Shown: piece by piece, positions 8,114 to 17,418 of the stretch
How the letters are laid out: the number at the start of each line of letters is the position of its first letter
Numbering within the stretch: position 1 is the first letter of the stretch
Source: JAJEAO01 sp963667635
GTDB taxonomy: Bacteria; Acidobacteriota; Vicinamibacteria; Marinacidobacterales; Marinacidobacteraceae
NCBI GenBank assembly: GCA_965232015.1
Contig: OZ246946.1
Coordinates: 248,001 to 312,000, forward strand
Reading direction: 5' to 3'
DNA: 64,000 nucleotides
Program-made: the position numbers and the translations under genes
Notes under the pieces: model-generated
The model's database searches: none
Seen by the model: the letters and a program-made list of their open reading frames with translations, nothing else
Told to the model about the DNA's origin: nothing

Positions 8114-8823
8114 CTCGGGGACAGCGGCTCGGGGGCGGGGAGAAGACGGAGGGGCCGGAAGGCGTCCGGTGCGTGGAAGCTGGGGCCGCCGGTGGGGGAC
8201 CACGCCGCGAAGACGGCGCCCTCGGCGGGGGCTTCGGGACCGCCGGGACGCTTGATGCGGAAGACGTTGAACGCCATGGTGGTTCCCGGCCTTGGCGGAG
8301 CCTCCAGATCGAGTCCCCTCCACGGGAGGAAGGCGGTGGCGGTCCATCCGTCGTGGAACTCCGTCACCGAGACCTCGAGTCCGGCGACATCGAAGCCCCG
8401 GTCCATGACGCCCGCCGGGACCGGGATCTCGTCCGATCCGGACTCGCCCGGACCGAGTCGGCGCAGGTCGCAGACGACACCCGCCGGATTCACCTCGACC
8501 TCGACGTAGCGTCCGTCGCCGACCGGGTCGAGGAAGATCTCCACGACCTCCTCTTCCCAGATCGGTGCATCCCGCTCGGACATGGTGAACCAGGGGGCGT
8601 CATCGTCGGCGTCGAAGCGGAGGTGGAGCCCGGCGGCGCTCCACAGCGCCCGGAAGCGGGTCCGATAGGGCGCGGGGCCCCAGGTGGCCGCCGGCGCCCG
8701 CGCCCACTCGGAAGCGTCCGCCCGAAGCAGATCGCCTGCATCGGCGTCCGTCCAGCCGGCGTCATGACCGGTCGAGGGAGCAGAGAGAAGAGCGGACCCG
8801 AGCAGGGCAGGGAGAAGCGGCAT
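8110..8823 (-). CDS. Exported carbohydrate-binding family 9-like protein
   Basis: A 237-residue protein starting at ATG 8823 with a short hydrophobic export signal (MPLLPALLGSALLSAP). The body reads as a CBM9-type beta sandwich: LHLRFDADDDAPWFTMSERD, VVEIFLDPVGDGRYVEVEVNP, a central W.ATAFLPWRGL and FNVFRIKRPGG. CBM9-like domains bind sugar ends in xylanases and also occur alone next to glycan enzymes. Its 3' end overlaps the start of the DUF5107-TPR gene, which supports joint action on extracellular carbohydrate. A block of palindromic repeats lies immediately upstream, and no clear ribosome-binding site is seen. Confidence 0.75.
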   Translation of the reverse strand: MPLLPALLGSALLSAPSTGHDAGWTDADAGDLLRADASEWARAPAATWGPAPYRTRFRALWSAAGLHLRFDADDDAPWFTMSERDAPIWEEEVVEIFLDPVGDGRYVEVEVNPAGVVCDLRRLGPGESGSDEIPVPAGVMDRGFDVAGLEVSVTEFHDGWTATAFLPWRGLDLEAPPRPGTTMAFNVFRIKRPGGPEAPAEGAVFAAWSPTGGPSFHAPDAFRPLRLLPAPEPLSPR

Positions 8824-8845
8824 GATCGGAGGCGGAAGGCTACCG

Positions 8846-9105
8846 GAGCGCCGCCTTGCCGGCGCGCCGGACTCCAGTCTCATGCCGGGCCCCCACCGGG
8901 AGAACTGGCGCCGGACTCCAGTCTCATGCCGGCGCGCCGGACTCCAGTCCGGCAATTTGTCGGCGCCGGCGCGCCGGCAGAGGAGTGCCGGCAGAGGAGC
9001 GCCGGCAGAGGAGCGCCGGCAGTGGCAGGCCGGCTTGGAATTGCCGGACTGGAGTCCGGCGCGCCGGCAGAGGCGCGCCGGCAGCGGAGCGCCGGCGCAC
9101 CGCGT
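8846..9105. repeat. Cluster of GCCGGACTCCAGTCCGGC palindromic repeats
   Basis: Four copies of the palindromic core (two ending in GTCTCATG instead of GTCCGGC, one inverted as CCGGACTGGAGTCCGG) mixed with short GCGCCGGCAGAGGA units. A copy of a second repeat, GGCCCCCACCGGGAGAACTG, sits at 8888-8907. The block fills the gap between the divergent CBM9-like and gamma-glutamyltransferase genes. Arms of 8 bp around a CC centre could form hairpins. Confidence 0.85.
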
Positions 9106-9160
9106 ATCGTTGCGCGGTCATGTTCGGGACCGGAGGAGCCGTCCCGAGGGAGGACATCGA

Positions 9161-10879
9161 ATGCGGCGAACCAGCGGGAAGAAGCGGCTCGGAGCGGTGC
9201 TGACGGCGGTGGCGGGACTGAGCTGGGGGCTCGCCGGGGCGGGAGCGCGGCCGGCGGAGGCGTCGGTGATGGGCGCCAACGGGATGGTCGTGACATCGCA
9301 TCCGCTCGCCGCCCAGGCCGGCCTCCGGATCCTGCAGGCGGGAGGGAACGCCTTCGATGCGGCGGTGGCGAGCGCCGCCGTGCTCGCGGTGGTCGAGCCG
9401 CTCATGTCCGGGCTCGGCGGCGTCGGCGGCTACGCCCTGATCCATGACGCCGAGACCGGCGCGGTCCGGTCGCTCGACTTCATCGGCGCCGCGCCCGCCG
9501 CCGCCGACCCGGAGGCGTTCTCGGCCGGGAGCCGACTGTGGGACCGCACCCACCCGGCGAGGGACAGCTTTCTCGCGCCGCTCGTCCCCGGCAACCTCGC
9601 CGGCTGGGCCGCGCTTCTCGAGGAGTACGGCTCCATGTCCTGGACCGAAGTGCTCGCGCCCGCGATCGGGTACGCCGAGGACGGCTTTGCGGTGACGCCG
9701 GCGGTCAGCGGCGCCTTCGGGACCAGCGGCTTCGGAGCCGACGTGGCGCGCTACCCGTACGGGGCCGGTATCTTCTTCAAGGCGGGCAAGCCGTGGCCGG
9801 TCGGCGAGATCCTGAAGCAGCCCGATCTGGCGAAGACGCTGCGGGCCGTCGCCGAGAGCGGGCCCGAGGTCTTCTACGGCGGCGCGCTCGCCGAGACCTT
9901 CGCCCGGACGTTTCGGGAGAACGGCGGCCTCCTGACCGCCGATGACTTCCGGAGCTACGAGGCCCGCTGGAGCGAGCCGCTCCGCACGACCTATCGCGGC
10001 TACACGGTGTACAGCCAGCCGCCGGGCGGCTCCGGGATGACCGTGCTCCAGACGCTGAACATTCTCGAGCAGTTCGATGTGGCGGCGCTCGAGCACAACT
10101 CGCCCGAGTTCGTCCACCTCGTCGCCGAGGCCCTGAAACTCGCGTTCGTGGACGAGGACGGGTGGAACACCGGCAAGGACTACGCCGAGATCCCGCTCGA
10201 CCGGTTGCTGTCCAAGGAGTACGCGGCGGAGCAGGCGGCGCGCATTGATCCGGACCGGGCGCAGTTCCACGCGGCGGCCCGATCGGCATCCGACCTCCCC
10301 ACCGCCGTGGAGCACACCACCCACCACACGGTCGTGGACCGCGATCACAACGTGGTCACGATCACCCAAACGCTCATGCTCCCCGCCGGAGTCGTCGTCC
10401 CCGAAACCGGCGTCATCTTCAACAACGGGATGTCCTACTTCAGCCTCGATCCCGACGACGTGAACCGGATCGAAGCGGGCCAGCGCCCCCGGTTCGTGAT
10501 GAGCCCGACGATCGTGACCCGCTTCGACAGGCCGTACTTCGCGCTCGGATCGGCGGGCGGCTGGACGATTCCCCAGACGATCCTGCAGGTGCTCGTGCGC
10601 GCGCTCGATTACGACATGGACGCGGCCGCCGCCGTGGATGCGCCCCGTTTCGTCGTCCGCTATCTCGACAACTCGATCCCCTACCTGCCCGGCACCGACC
10701 TCGTCCTCGAGAAGGACTTCTCGGCGGAGGTCGCCGAGGCGCTGAATGGGCGCGGCCATCGTCTTCGGGAGCCGGCGAACCGGCTCGGGATGCTGAACGC
10801 GATCCGGATCGTCCCCGGCTCGGGCGTCCTCTCCGGCGGGCCCGACCGACGCCGCGAGGGGCACGCGGCCGCCTGGTGA
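9161..10879 (+). CDS. ggt: Gamma-glutamyltransferase
   Basis: A 572-residue periplasmic N-terminal-nucleophile hydrolase that moves the gamma-glutamyl group of glutathione and related peptides. The signal peptide covers about residues 1-33 (GAVLTAVAGLSWGLAGAGA). Conserved features follow: MVVTSHPLAAQAGLRILQAG, GNAFDAAVA, LSGLGGVGGY-like glycine motif, and the autocleavage site EHTTHHTVVD with the TTH near residues 386-388, where the threonine becomes the nucleophile. MSPTIV and LGSAGGWTIPQTI close the active site. Length is normal. ATG 9161 has GAGGGAGGA eight bases upstream. It stands alone between the repeat block and the opposing VWFA gene. Confidence 0.93.
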   Translation: MRRTSGKKRLGAVLTAVAGLSWGLAGAGARPAEASVMGANGMVVTSHPLAAQAGLRILQAGGNAFDAAVASAAVLAVVEPLMSGLGGVGGYALIHDAETGAVRSLDFIGAAPAAADPEAFSAGSRLWDRTHPARDSFLAPLVPGNLAGWAALLEEYGSMSWTEVLAPAIGYAEDGFAVTPAVSGAFGTSGFGADVARYPYGAGIFFKAGKPWPVGEILKQPDLAKTLRAVAESGPEVFYGGALAETFARTFRENGGLLTADDFRSYEARWSEPLRTTYRGYTVYSQPPGGSGMTVLQTLNILEQFDVAALEHNSPEFVHLVAEALKLAFVDEDGWNTGKDYAEIPLDRLLSKEYAAEQAARIDPDRAQFHAAARSASDLPTAVEHTTHHTVVDRDHNVVTITQTLMLPAGVVVPETGVIFNNGMSYFSLDPDDVNRIEAGQRPRFVMSPTIVTRFDRPYFALGSAGGWTIPQTILQVLVRALDYDMDAAAAVDAPRFVVRYLDNSIPYLPGTDLVLEKDFSAEVAEALNGRGHRLREPANRLGMLNAIRIVPGSGVLSGGPDRRREGHAAAW

Positions 10880-10897
10880 GCCGGGTCGGCCGATCCG

Positions 10898-12847
10898 TCA
10901 GCGAATGAAGAACTCCAGTTCGCCCGCCGCGGTGCGGTCGCGCCGGTCGTCGGTCACCCGAACCACGGCGGTGTAGCGGCCGGCGCGGAGGCCGGCGGTC
11001 TGGAGCGGGAGCATCACCGGGGTGCCCTCGCGCCGCGTCGGATCGATCTCGAACAGATCCGGCCGCTCCGCTTCGACCACGACCTCGCCCAATTCGTCCA
11101 GCACCTCGTAGGCGACCTGGACCCGCGACGGTGGACCGGCGTCCCCGGGGAGAATGAAGAACGCGACCCGGGCGTTTTCCGCCGGAGCGAACACCGCCAC
11201 CGGCCGCACCGGAGGACCGACCGCCTCCGGCTGATGGGCTTCGGCGACGAAGGGGAACACGCTCGAGAGGGTGAACTCGCTCCCGAGACGCGCCGGCACC
11301 GAGAACTCGGTGGCGACGGAATGGACCGCGCGTCCTCCCCGCTCGATGCGGATCTCGAACTCATGGGTCCCGGAGGGGAGTTCGACGGGGACGCCCACCC
11401 AGAAGCGCCGCGGATCCACGGCGGCCTCCGCCTCGGCGAGAGTCGTCCCGCCTTCTCCGGTGACCTGCAGCCGGAGTGTTCCCGGCTCCTCGACCCAGGA
11501 CTCCGGCAGCGCCGCCGTGAGCACCGCGAACGCGCCGTCGGGACGGGGATTCAGGAGGTAGGCGTAGCTGTGGATGTTCTCCGGGAAGGCGTAGCCGTAA
11601 TCGCCCCGGGCGGTGGCCTCGACGATCTCGCCGCGGCGTTCTCTGGCGAAGTAGCCGGGGCGGGCGATGACGCGCAGATCCCGATCCCCCGGGACCCGCA
11701 CCTCGATGCGTCGGTAGCTGCCGTCGAGCTCGCTGTTCGACGGCGAGAACGACAGCAGGTAGTAGAGCTCGTTCTGGACGCCGATGCGGTTCAGCGCCAC
11801 CGCGAAGTTCGTCTGGTTGGGGAAGTGGGCCCCTCCGGTGGCCACCGCGAGCGAGGCGTTCCCCCCCTCCGCGAGCACGTTCGCGGCGATGTTCATCCGC
11901 GTCATGATGTCGTCCGGGGGCATGACCCCCATGTCGTTCCCGAGCGAGTCGAAGCTGTTCTGGCTCGCGGTCAGGATGTTGTTCTCGTTGCCGTAAACGC
12001 CCTCGATATCAACGGAGTAGAGCGTCGCGTTCGCGTGGTTCAGTTGCTGGATGGCGGCGAGCAGCGCGTTCGTCTCGTCTTGCGCGCTCCGACCCGGGAA
12101 CCCCTCGACCATGTTGCCGGCGACCTCGTCCACGATCTGCCTCGAATCGGCAAACGTCTGGAGCATTGAGGACAGCAACACCACGATCTTGCGCCCCGGG
12201 ACCGGCTCGAGCGCCTCGGCGAGCGCCGAGAGCATCTGGAACGACTCGCGGGCGTCGGCTTCGGGCACGAAGCTCGAGTAGGTGCCGGGGACGATCCGCC
12301 GCACGCTCGCGAGCGTCTGCTCCTTGCCGGGCCAGAACTCCTGCAGCACGCGCACTTCGTTGGCGAACTCGAGGATCATCGTCTCGTCGCCTTCCACCAT
12401 GTTGTTGGCGACGAACTCCTCGAGCCCGCGCTTGGCGCGCCGGAGGTTCACCGGATCGGCGCGGCGCCGGTTGAAGACGATGACGAAGCGACGGGGGGAG
12501 GCGTTGATCTCGCCCGCGGGCGCCGCCTCTTCGGTCGCCAGCGCCCCCTCACCCTCGGCCACCACATCGTCGGAGGGGCCGTAGCGCTCCCAGTCCACCA
12601 CGTCGAGGCTCAGGACCCGCTGCGGTTCACCCTCCTCGAGCAGCTCGAAGTCGTCCGGCGTGAGTCCGGGGACCGGGTTCCCGTCCTCGTCGAGGACCAG
12701 CACGTCCACGATGACCCGAGTCGCTGCGGTTCGGAACCGGAACCCCTGGGCGGAAGCCGGGGCGGCGGAGACGGCGGCCACGGCGAGCGCGGCCAGTCCG
12801 ACGGGAAGCGCGCGGCCGATTCCGCGTCGGATCGGGAACCCGGACAT
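10898..12847 (-). CDS. Secreted VWFA-domain protein of the acidobacterial type
   Basis: A 649-residue exported protein. The signal peptide is residues 1-33 (VGLAALAVAAVSAAPASAQ). Next comes the opening typical of the TIGR03436 VWFA-related family: VIVDVLVLDEDGNPVPGLTPDDFELLEEG. The VWFA core has VIVFNRRRADPVNLRRA, the second strand KIVVLLSSML and YYLLSFSPSN. The C-terminal third is beta-rich, probably immunoglobulin-like. The family is especially abundant in Acidobacteriota and is thought to mediate protein binding outside the cell; no ligand is known. It lies just downstream of the DUF5916 gene on the same strand with a 16-base gap, suggesting one transcript. Confidence 0.85.
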   Translation of the reverse strand: MSGFPIRRGIGRALPVGLAALAVAAVSAAPASAQGFRFRTAATRVIVDVLVLDEDGNPVPGLTPDDFELLEEGEPQRVLSLDVVDWERYGPSDDVVAEGEGALATEEAAPAGEINASPRRFVIVFNRRRADPVNLRRAKRGLEEFVANNMVEGDETMILEFANEVRVLQEFWPGKEQTLASVRRIVPGTYSSFVPEADARESFQMLSALAEALEPVPGRKIVVLLSSMLQTFADSRQIVDEVAGNMVEGFPGRSAQDETNALLAAIQQLNHANATLYSVDIEGVYGNENNILTASQNSFDSLGNDMGVMPPDDIMTRMNIAANVLAEGGNASLAVATGGAHFPNQTNFAVALNRIGVQNELYYLLSFSPSNSELDGSYRRIEVRVPGDRDLRVIARPGYFARERRGEIVEATARGDYGYAFPENIHSYAYLLNPRPDGAFAVLTAALPESWVEEPGTLRLQVTGEGGTTLAEAEAAVDPRRFWVGVPVELPSGTHEFEIRIERGGRAVHSVATEFSVPARLGSEFTLSSVFPFVAEAHQPEAVGPPVRPVAVFAPAENARVAFFILPGDAGPPSRVQVAYEVLDELGEVVVEAERPDLFEIDPTRREGTPVMLPLQTAGLRAGRYTAVVRVTDDRRDRTAAGELEFFIR

Positions 12848-12863
12848 CGTTCAGCCGTCTCCC

Positions 12864-15230
12864 TCAGAGGCGGAACAGGTAGTTCAGCTTGAGCGAGAGG
12901 CTGCGGTTGCGCACGAAGAACACGTCCGAAGCCCACTCGTCCAGCTCGGTATAGACGAGGAACAGATCGGTCCCGGGCTTCGGGATCCAGTTGAACCGGA
13001 CGTTGGAGGCCAGATCGCCGGTCGCCTCGTTGTACTGGAACAGCCCGAGCAGCACCAGATCATTGCGGAACGCCACGCGCATCCGGGTGGAGACGAGATG
13101 GGTGTCGAGGTCTCCCCCGGGCAGGCGCAGACGGTTGTATTCGTAGTTCCCGTCGAGCCCGAAGTTCCGGTTCACCCGGTAGTTGCCCCCGAGGGACCAG
13201 GTGTTCCGGCTGCCTCCCCAGAAGCCCCCGAACTCGTAGCTGGTGCGGACCCCGGCATAGCGGCGGCGGTAGGTGTTGAGCCGGATCGTGTAGCGACGGA
13301 ACGGGTACTCGCCGGCGGGCACGAGGACATCCTGGATCGTGTAGTCGCTGGTTGTGTACTCGAACATGTCGCTGACCTCGAACTGGACCTCGTCGCCGCT
13401 CTCGAGGGTGGCCCGACCCTGCAGGTTGGCGCGCCGGGTCTCGAGGACGTTGTCGAAGTTCCAGATCGTGGCCATGTTCGCGGTGAAGTGGACCTGACGC
13501 ATCCACGGCGCGTCGGGCCGCGGCGAGACCCCGCCGGAGAAGTAGCTCTTCCGCATCCCCCGACGCTGGACGAAGCCGATCCCGGGATCGAAGTTGTCCC
13601 CGATCTCGATGTACTTCGCGGTGCCCTGGATGAGATCCGTCTCGTAGTCCAGCCGTCCGGTCGCGAGGTCCGACCCATCGAGGTCGGCTCCGGTGGACAC
13701 CCGGGACCAAAGACCCTCGAACGTCCAGGCGTTGCCGGCGTGCAGGCTGGTGTCGAATCCGATGACCCGGTTGAAGGCGTCCCCGCCGGTGGCCGAGCGA
13801 TCGGTGAACACCGCGCCCACGCTGGAGCGGGTGGAGATGTCCCGCTTGACGCGCGCCACCGAGAACGACTCCCCCGGGGCGCCGCCGTGGTCGCCCGTGA
13901 CCATCTCCATCAGTCCGACCGTGTAGCGCCCCTGCCGACCGGAGAGGCGGGCCCCTCCGAGGATGGGAACCGCTTCACCGCTGTTGGACAGACCGATCCG
14001 ACGGGTGAAGACGACATCGGCGTCGCGGCGCTCCCCGAACGCGAAGTCCCGCTGCCCTTCGAGGAAGATCTGGCGCTTCTCCGGGAACCGCAGCGAGAAC
14101 CGGGTGAAGTTGAGCTGGAGGTCGTCCACCTCTTCCTGGGCGAAGTCGGTGTTCCAGGTGAAGTCGGCCGTCAGCCCGGGAGTGACGCCCCATTTCGCGT
14201 CGATGCCGCCGTCGGTCCGGGTCGTCGCTCCATCCCAGTCGCCGCCGCCGTCGAGCCCTCCGGCGGCGTAGGGCCGGATTTCGACGTTGCGTCCCGGCCG
14301 GATCCCTTCCAGTCCGTGGAGCTTGCCGAGCTCGGCGGGGCGGTACCAGGTGGAGTCGTTCGAGACGAACGGCCAATAGACCTCTTCCTTCTTCTGCGGG
14401 ATGTTCCGCTTGAACCCGATGCCGAACTCGATCGGCTCCCCCTCCCGGGGAGGCCGGAACCGGAGCGACTTGAACGGGATCCGGATCTCGGAGGTCCATC
14501 CCCACGGGAAGGTGCGGCCGCGGGCTTCCCAGACCATGTCCCAGTCCAGGTTGCGGGTCCTCTCGTTCTGCCCGTTCTGGCTCATGTCGAACAGGATCCC
14601 GTTCGCGTTGGTGGCGAGGAAGACGGCGCTGCGCTGGTCGTTGTAGGCGTCGAGCAGGATCGCCACCGCGTCGTCGCTGCCGATGTTCTCGTCGCGGAAC
14701 ATGGTGCGTGGACGGCTCGCCTCGGCGTTCGTCATGGTGCAGGCGAACCCCACGTAGAGGTTCTCGTCGTCGTAGAGGATGCGCACGACGGTGCTCTCGG
14801 TGGACGGCAGCCCCTCGCGGGTCTCCCGTTCGTAGAAGTCTCCGATCGGGATTGCGGTCCGCCACACCGCTTCGTCGAGGCTTCCGTCCACTTCGATGCC
14901 GTCCGGGGCGCGGGCGGCCTGCATCTCCCACGGCCGCGCCTCGAGCGCGCTGACCCGTTCCTCCCGGCTCATGCCCCGGAGCTCGTCCGCGGTCGGGAAG
15001 ACATCCGGCGGCGCCGGTAGCGCCAGAACGCCCCCGTCGCTGGCGGCGTCTTCGGCCGCGGCGCCCTGAACGGCTGGACCGGCGGCCAGATCCTGCTGGA
15101 GGCGCTCGAGGAGCGCCCTCCCCCGATCCTTCGGCTCGTCGTCCTCTGCCGGCGCCGCGACGCCGAGGCCCGCGACGGCGACCGCGAACGCGGCGAACGC
15201 CGTCATCCGGCGCCTGCGATCCCTGTTCAT
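12864..15230 (-). CDS. DUF5916 outer-membrane protein with CBM9-like N-terminal domain
   Basis: A 788-residue exported protein starting at ATG 15230 with signal MTAFAAFAVAVAGLGVAAPA. From about residue 95 to 290 it has the CBM9-like pattern seen in this family: IEVDGSLDEAVWRTA, VRILYDDENLYVGFAC, DAVAILLDAYNDQ and WTSEIRIPFKSLRF. The rest is a chain of amphipathic strands (for example FTRFSLRFPEKRQIFLEG) ending in YLFRL, a terminal aromatic-hydrophobic signature expected of a beta barrel inserted by BAM. Such proteins often accompany peptidases or transporters. Function is not established. It is likely the first gene of a pair with the VWFA protein. Confidence 0.8.
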   Translation of the reverse strand: MNRDRRRRMTAFAAFAVAVAGLGVAAPAEDDEPKDRGRALLERLQQDLAAGPAVQGAAAEDAASDGGVLALPAPPDVFPTADELRGMSREERVSALEARPWEMQAARAPDGIEVDGSLDEAVWRTAIPIGDFYERETREGLPSTESTVVRILYDDENLYVGFACTMTNAEASRPRTMFRDENIGSDDAVAILLDAYNDQRSAVFLATNANGILFDMSQNGQNERTRNLDWDMVWEARGRTFPWGWTSEIRIPFKSLRFRPPREGEPIEFGIGFKRNIPQKKEEVYWPFVSNDSTWYRPAELGKLHGLEGIRPGRNVEIRPYAAGGLDGGGDWDGATTRTDGGIDAKWGVTPGLTADFTWNTDFAQEEVDDLQLNFTRFSLRFPEKRQIFLEGQRDFAFGERRDADVVFTRRIGLSNSGEAVPILGGARLSGRQGRYTVGLMEMVTGDHGGAPGESFSVARVKRDISTRSSVGAVFTDRSATGGDAFNRVIGFDTSLHAGNAWTFEGLWSRVSTGADLDGSDLATGRLDYETDLIQGTAKYIEIGDNFDPGIGFVQRRGMRKSYFSGGVSPRPDAPWMRQVHFTANMATIWNFDNVLETRRANLQGRATLESGDEVQFEVSDMFEYTTSDYTIQDVLVPAGEYPFRRYTIRLNTYRRRYAGVRTSYEFGGFWGGSRNTWSLGGNYRVNRNFGLDGNYEYNRLRLPGGDLDTHLVSTRMRVAFRNDLVLLGLFQYNEATGDLASNVRFNWIPKPGTDLFLVYTELDEWASDVFFVRNRSLSLKLNYLFRL

Positions 15231-15334
15231 GACTACCCCGAACCGGATTCTACCCGACGCCGGTCGGGCGGGACGGGCGCCTCGCAGCGCCGCGCAGCCG
15301 AAGCGCTGGCCCCTTGCGAACCGGCCGGCTCCGG

Positions 15335-15919
15335 CTACCAGACCGAGATGTCCACCCGGGCGTCCCGATCGCGAACCTCGACTTCCGCGCCTCGCGCGAA
15401 CCGGATCACGGCGCTCGCGAGCGCGCGGCCGTCGCACCGCACCGTCGCCGAGGCGTGGTCTCGCTCGTCGTCGTCGGGCGCCGTTTCCGCGCACGCCTCG
15501 GCGGCGCGGGCGAGCGCCCGGATCGGGGCCCGCACCAAGACCCGCGCGTCGGAGCCCTCCTCCCGGATCCGGACGACGATGTCCTCCTGTTCCTTGGCCA
15601 CCAGGACCAGCTCGTCGCCGTCCTCGACCCGGACCAGGACCGCCTCGTCCACGTCTTCGAGGCTGGTGAGAAGAGCTCCGAGGGCGAGGAGCGCGGGACC
15701 GGCGTCGCGGTCGAGGTCGGCGTGGGCCTCGTCGAACAGGCGCTCCGGGAGGAACTCGAGAGCCGCGAGGGGGATGAGCAGCGGAACCGGCGCGACGATC
15801 GTGGGGCCGTCGTCGCTGACCACCGAGACCACCGCCACGCCGCAGGCGGCGAGGCAGGCGCCGAACAGCAGGGCGGCGGCGAGCGCCGCGAGCGCGAGAA
15901 GACCGAGGAAGCGCACCAT
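15335..15919 (-). CDS. Membrane-anchored protein of unknown function (paralogue of its neighbour)
   Basis: A 194-residue protein with an N-terminal hydrophobic segment MVRFLGLLALAALAAALLFG, then an acidic, beta-rich body. The segments VPLLIPLAALEFLPERL, LVRVEDGDELVLV and VRIREEGSDARVLV align by eye with the neighbouring gene (VNLPLAAVEAL, VSMDDDDGGLRA, VRITTTDEDGSLNVRF), and both proteins end in a strand ending VW. The two genes are therefore tandem paralogues. The start lies four bases after the stop of the upstream paralogue. I do not recognise the family; similar small envelope proteins are often found near sigma/anti-sigma genes. Confidence 0.6.
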   Translation of the reverse strand: MVRFLGLLALAALAAALLFGACLAACGVAVVSVVSDDGPTIVAPVPLLIPLAALEFLPERLFDEAHADLDRDAGPALLALGALLTSLEDVDEAVLVRVEDGDELVLVAKEQEDIVVRIREEGSDARVLVRAPIRALARAAEACAETAPDDDERDHASATVRCDGRALASAVIRFARGAEVEVRDRDARVDISVW

Positions 15920-15923
15920 CGAA

Positions 15924-16505
15924 CTACTGCGGCCCGATCCAGACGCGGACCCGGCCGTCCCCGCCGTCCACGACCACGAGGTCGCCCTCGTGGTCGGCGA
16001 GTCGCCGGACGGCCCCGGCGAAGTCCACTTCCCCGTCGTCGTCCGCGAACAGCGCATCGCCGACCGCCGTCGGGAACCGGACGTTCAGCGAGCCGTCCTC
16101 GTCGGTCGTGGTGATCCGCACTTCGTCGCCGTCCATTCGGGCGCGCAGCCCGCCATCGTCGTCATCCATCGAAACCCACGCTCCCGGTTCATCGCGCAGC
16201 GCCTGCCACAGGGCGCGCAGTTCCTCGACCTCGAGATCCCTCTCCCGGGAGTGGTCGGCGTGCTCGATCGCGTTCGCGAAGGCCTCCCGTCCCATGCGGT
16301 CGGAGAGCGCTTCCACGGCGGCGAGGGGCAGATTCACCTCGACCCTGGCCCGGTCCGACTCGTCCTCGACCTGGACGTGGAGCCACGGGGCATCCGACTG
16401 ACCGGCCGCCGAAGCGGCGGTGAACGCCAGCAGGCACGCGGCGACGGCGGCCGTCACGAAGCGCCGGGACCGCGCGTGGGATGGAATACGCAAGGTGTTG
16501 AACAT
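15924..16505 (-). CDS. Exported acidic protein of unknown function (paralogue of its neighbour)
   Basis: A 193-residue protein with a clear signal peptide ending near residue 35 (AAVAACLLAFTAASAAGQ). The mature part is acidic with an Asp-rich hairpin region (SMDDDDGGLRARMDGDEVRI) and ends in VRVWIGPQ. It shares layout with the downstream gene and probably arose by tandem duplication. ATG 16505 has GGGGAGA five bases upstream. Its start codon overlaps, on the opposite strand, the start of the CitE-like gene (CATG at 16503-16506), leaving no intergenic promoter space. Function unknown. Confidence 0.65.
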   Translation of the reverse strand: MFNTLRIPSHARSRRFVTAAVAACLLAFTAASAAGQSDAPWLHVQVEDESDRARVEVNLPLAAVEALSDRMGREAFANAIEHADHSRERDLEVEELRALWQALRDEPGAWVSMDDDDGGLRARMDGDEVRITTTDEDGSLNVRFPTAVGDALFADDDGEVDFAGAVRRLADHEGDLVVVDGGDGRVRVWIGPQ

Positions 16506-17418
16506 GTCTCCCCGTAACGCGGACGATTCCGGGCCGGTTCCGGTTGCGGGTCCGCCTGCGCCCCGTCCGCGGTCGCTGCTCTACGTTCCGGCGTCGAAAC
16601 CGAGGATGGTGGCGAAGGCCGCATCCCGCGGCGCCGATGCGGTGATCCTCGATCTCGAGGACGGCGTCCATCCGGCCTCCCGACCAGCGGCGCGGGCCGC
16701 GCTTCCGGAGGCCTGCGAAGTGTCGGCCGGTCTCGGCGCGCCGGTCGCGGTGCGCGTGAGCCCCGCCGGGACCAGCGATCGCGCTCGCGATCTGGAGGCG
16801 GTCGCCCACGCCGCGCCCGATGCGGCGCTTCTCGCCAAGGCGGAGACGGAGGAGGAGATCCGCGAGGCGCGGGCCGCGCTCGGGGACGGGATTCGGGTGT
16901 GGCTGATGATCGAGACCGCTCGCGGCGCGGCCGAGGTCTTCCGGTTGGCGCGGACGCCCGGTGTCAGCGGCCTGGTGTTCGGTTCCGCCGACTTCCGCCT
17001 GAGCATCGGAGGTTCCGGCCTGCCCGGGGAGCGCGACCTCGATTTCGTGAGGTCCCGGCTGGTGCTGGCGGCGCGGGCCGCGGGCGTTGCGGTGTGGGAT
17101 GCGCCGTGGTTCGCGTTCCGGGATCTCGACGGCCTGCGGCGTAGCGCCCGGCGCGCCTTCGCGCTCGGCTTCGACGGCAAATCCGCGGTCCATCCGATGC
17201 AGATCGAACCGATCCACCGGGCGTTCGCGCCGTCGCCGGAGCAGCGGGCGTGGGCCGAGCGGGTGGTGCAGGCGGTCGAGGCGGCCGAGCGCCGGGGCGA
17301 GAGCGTGGTGGAACTGGACGGGCAGCTCGTGGAGGCGCTCCACCGGCGCGAGGCGCTTCGGCTGCTGCGCCTCGCGTCGTCCACGCCGAGGGCGGGGGTC
17401 AGTCCTTCGTCGCCCTGA
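16504..17418 (+). CDS. CoA-ester lyase, HpcH/HpaI aldolase / citrate lyase beta-like
   Basis: A 304-residue TIM-barrel protein of the CitE-like group. Visible motifs are PRSLLYVPASKPRMVAKA, the metal-binding DAVILDLEDGVHP, VRVSPAG, WLMIETARGAAEVFRLA, GLVFGSADFRLSIGG and GFDGKSAVHPMQIEPIH. The family cleaves or forms C-C bonds in CoA thioesters such as malyl-CoA or citramalyl-CoA. The exact substrate cannot be read from the sequence. ATG 16504 is preceded by AAGGTG; GTG 16495 is an alternative. The gene is head-to-head with the acidic exported protein and convergent, overlapping by 20 bases, with the beta-lactamase-like gene. Confidence 0.8.
   Translation: MSPRNADDSGPVPVAGPPAPRPRSLLYVPASKPRMVAKAASRGADAVILDLEDGVHPASRPAARAALPEACEVSAGLGAPVAVRVSPAGTSDRARDLEAVAHAAPDAALLAKAETEEEIREARAALGDGIRVWLMIETARGAAEVFRLARTPGVSGLVFGSADFRLSIGGSGLPGERDLDFVRSRLVLAARAAGVAVWDAPWFAFRDLDGLRRSARRAFALGFDGKSAVHPMQIEPIHRAFAPSPEQRAWAERVVQAVEAAERRGESVVELDGQLVEALHRREALRLLRLASSTPRAGVSPSSP

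Noticed and set aside
8846..9160. Open frames across the repeat block, which would extend gamma-glutamyltransferase upstream
   Set aside because: The repeat is stop-free in several frames, so these frames are artefacts; the signal peptide and ribosome-binding site place the start at 9161.
11234..15020. Large plus-strand frames opposite the VWFA and DUF5916 genes
   Set aside because: Composition is that of shadow frames, with no recognisable domain or ribosome-binding site; the minus-strand proteins have clear signal peptides and domains.
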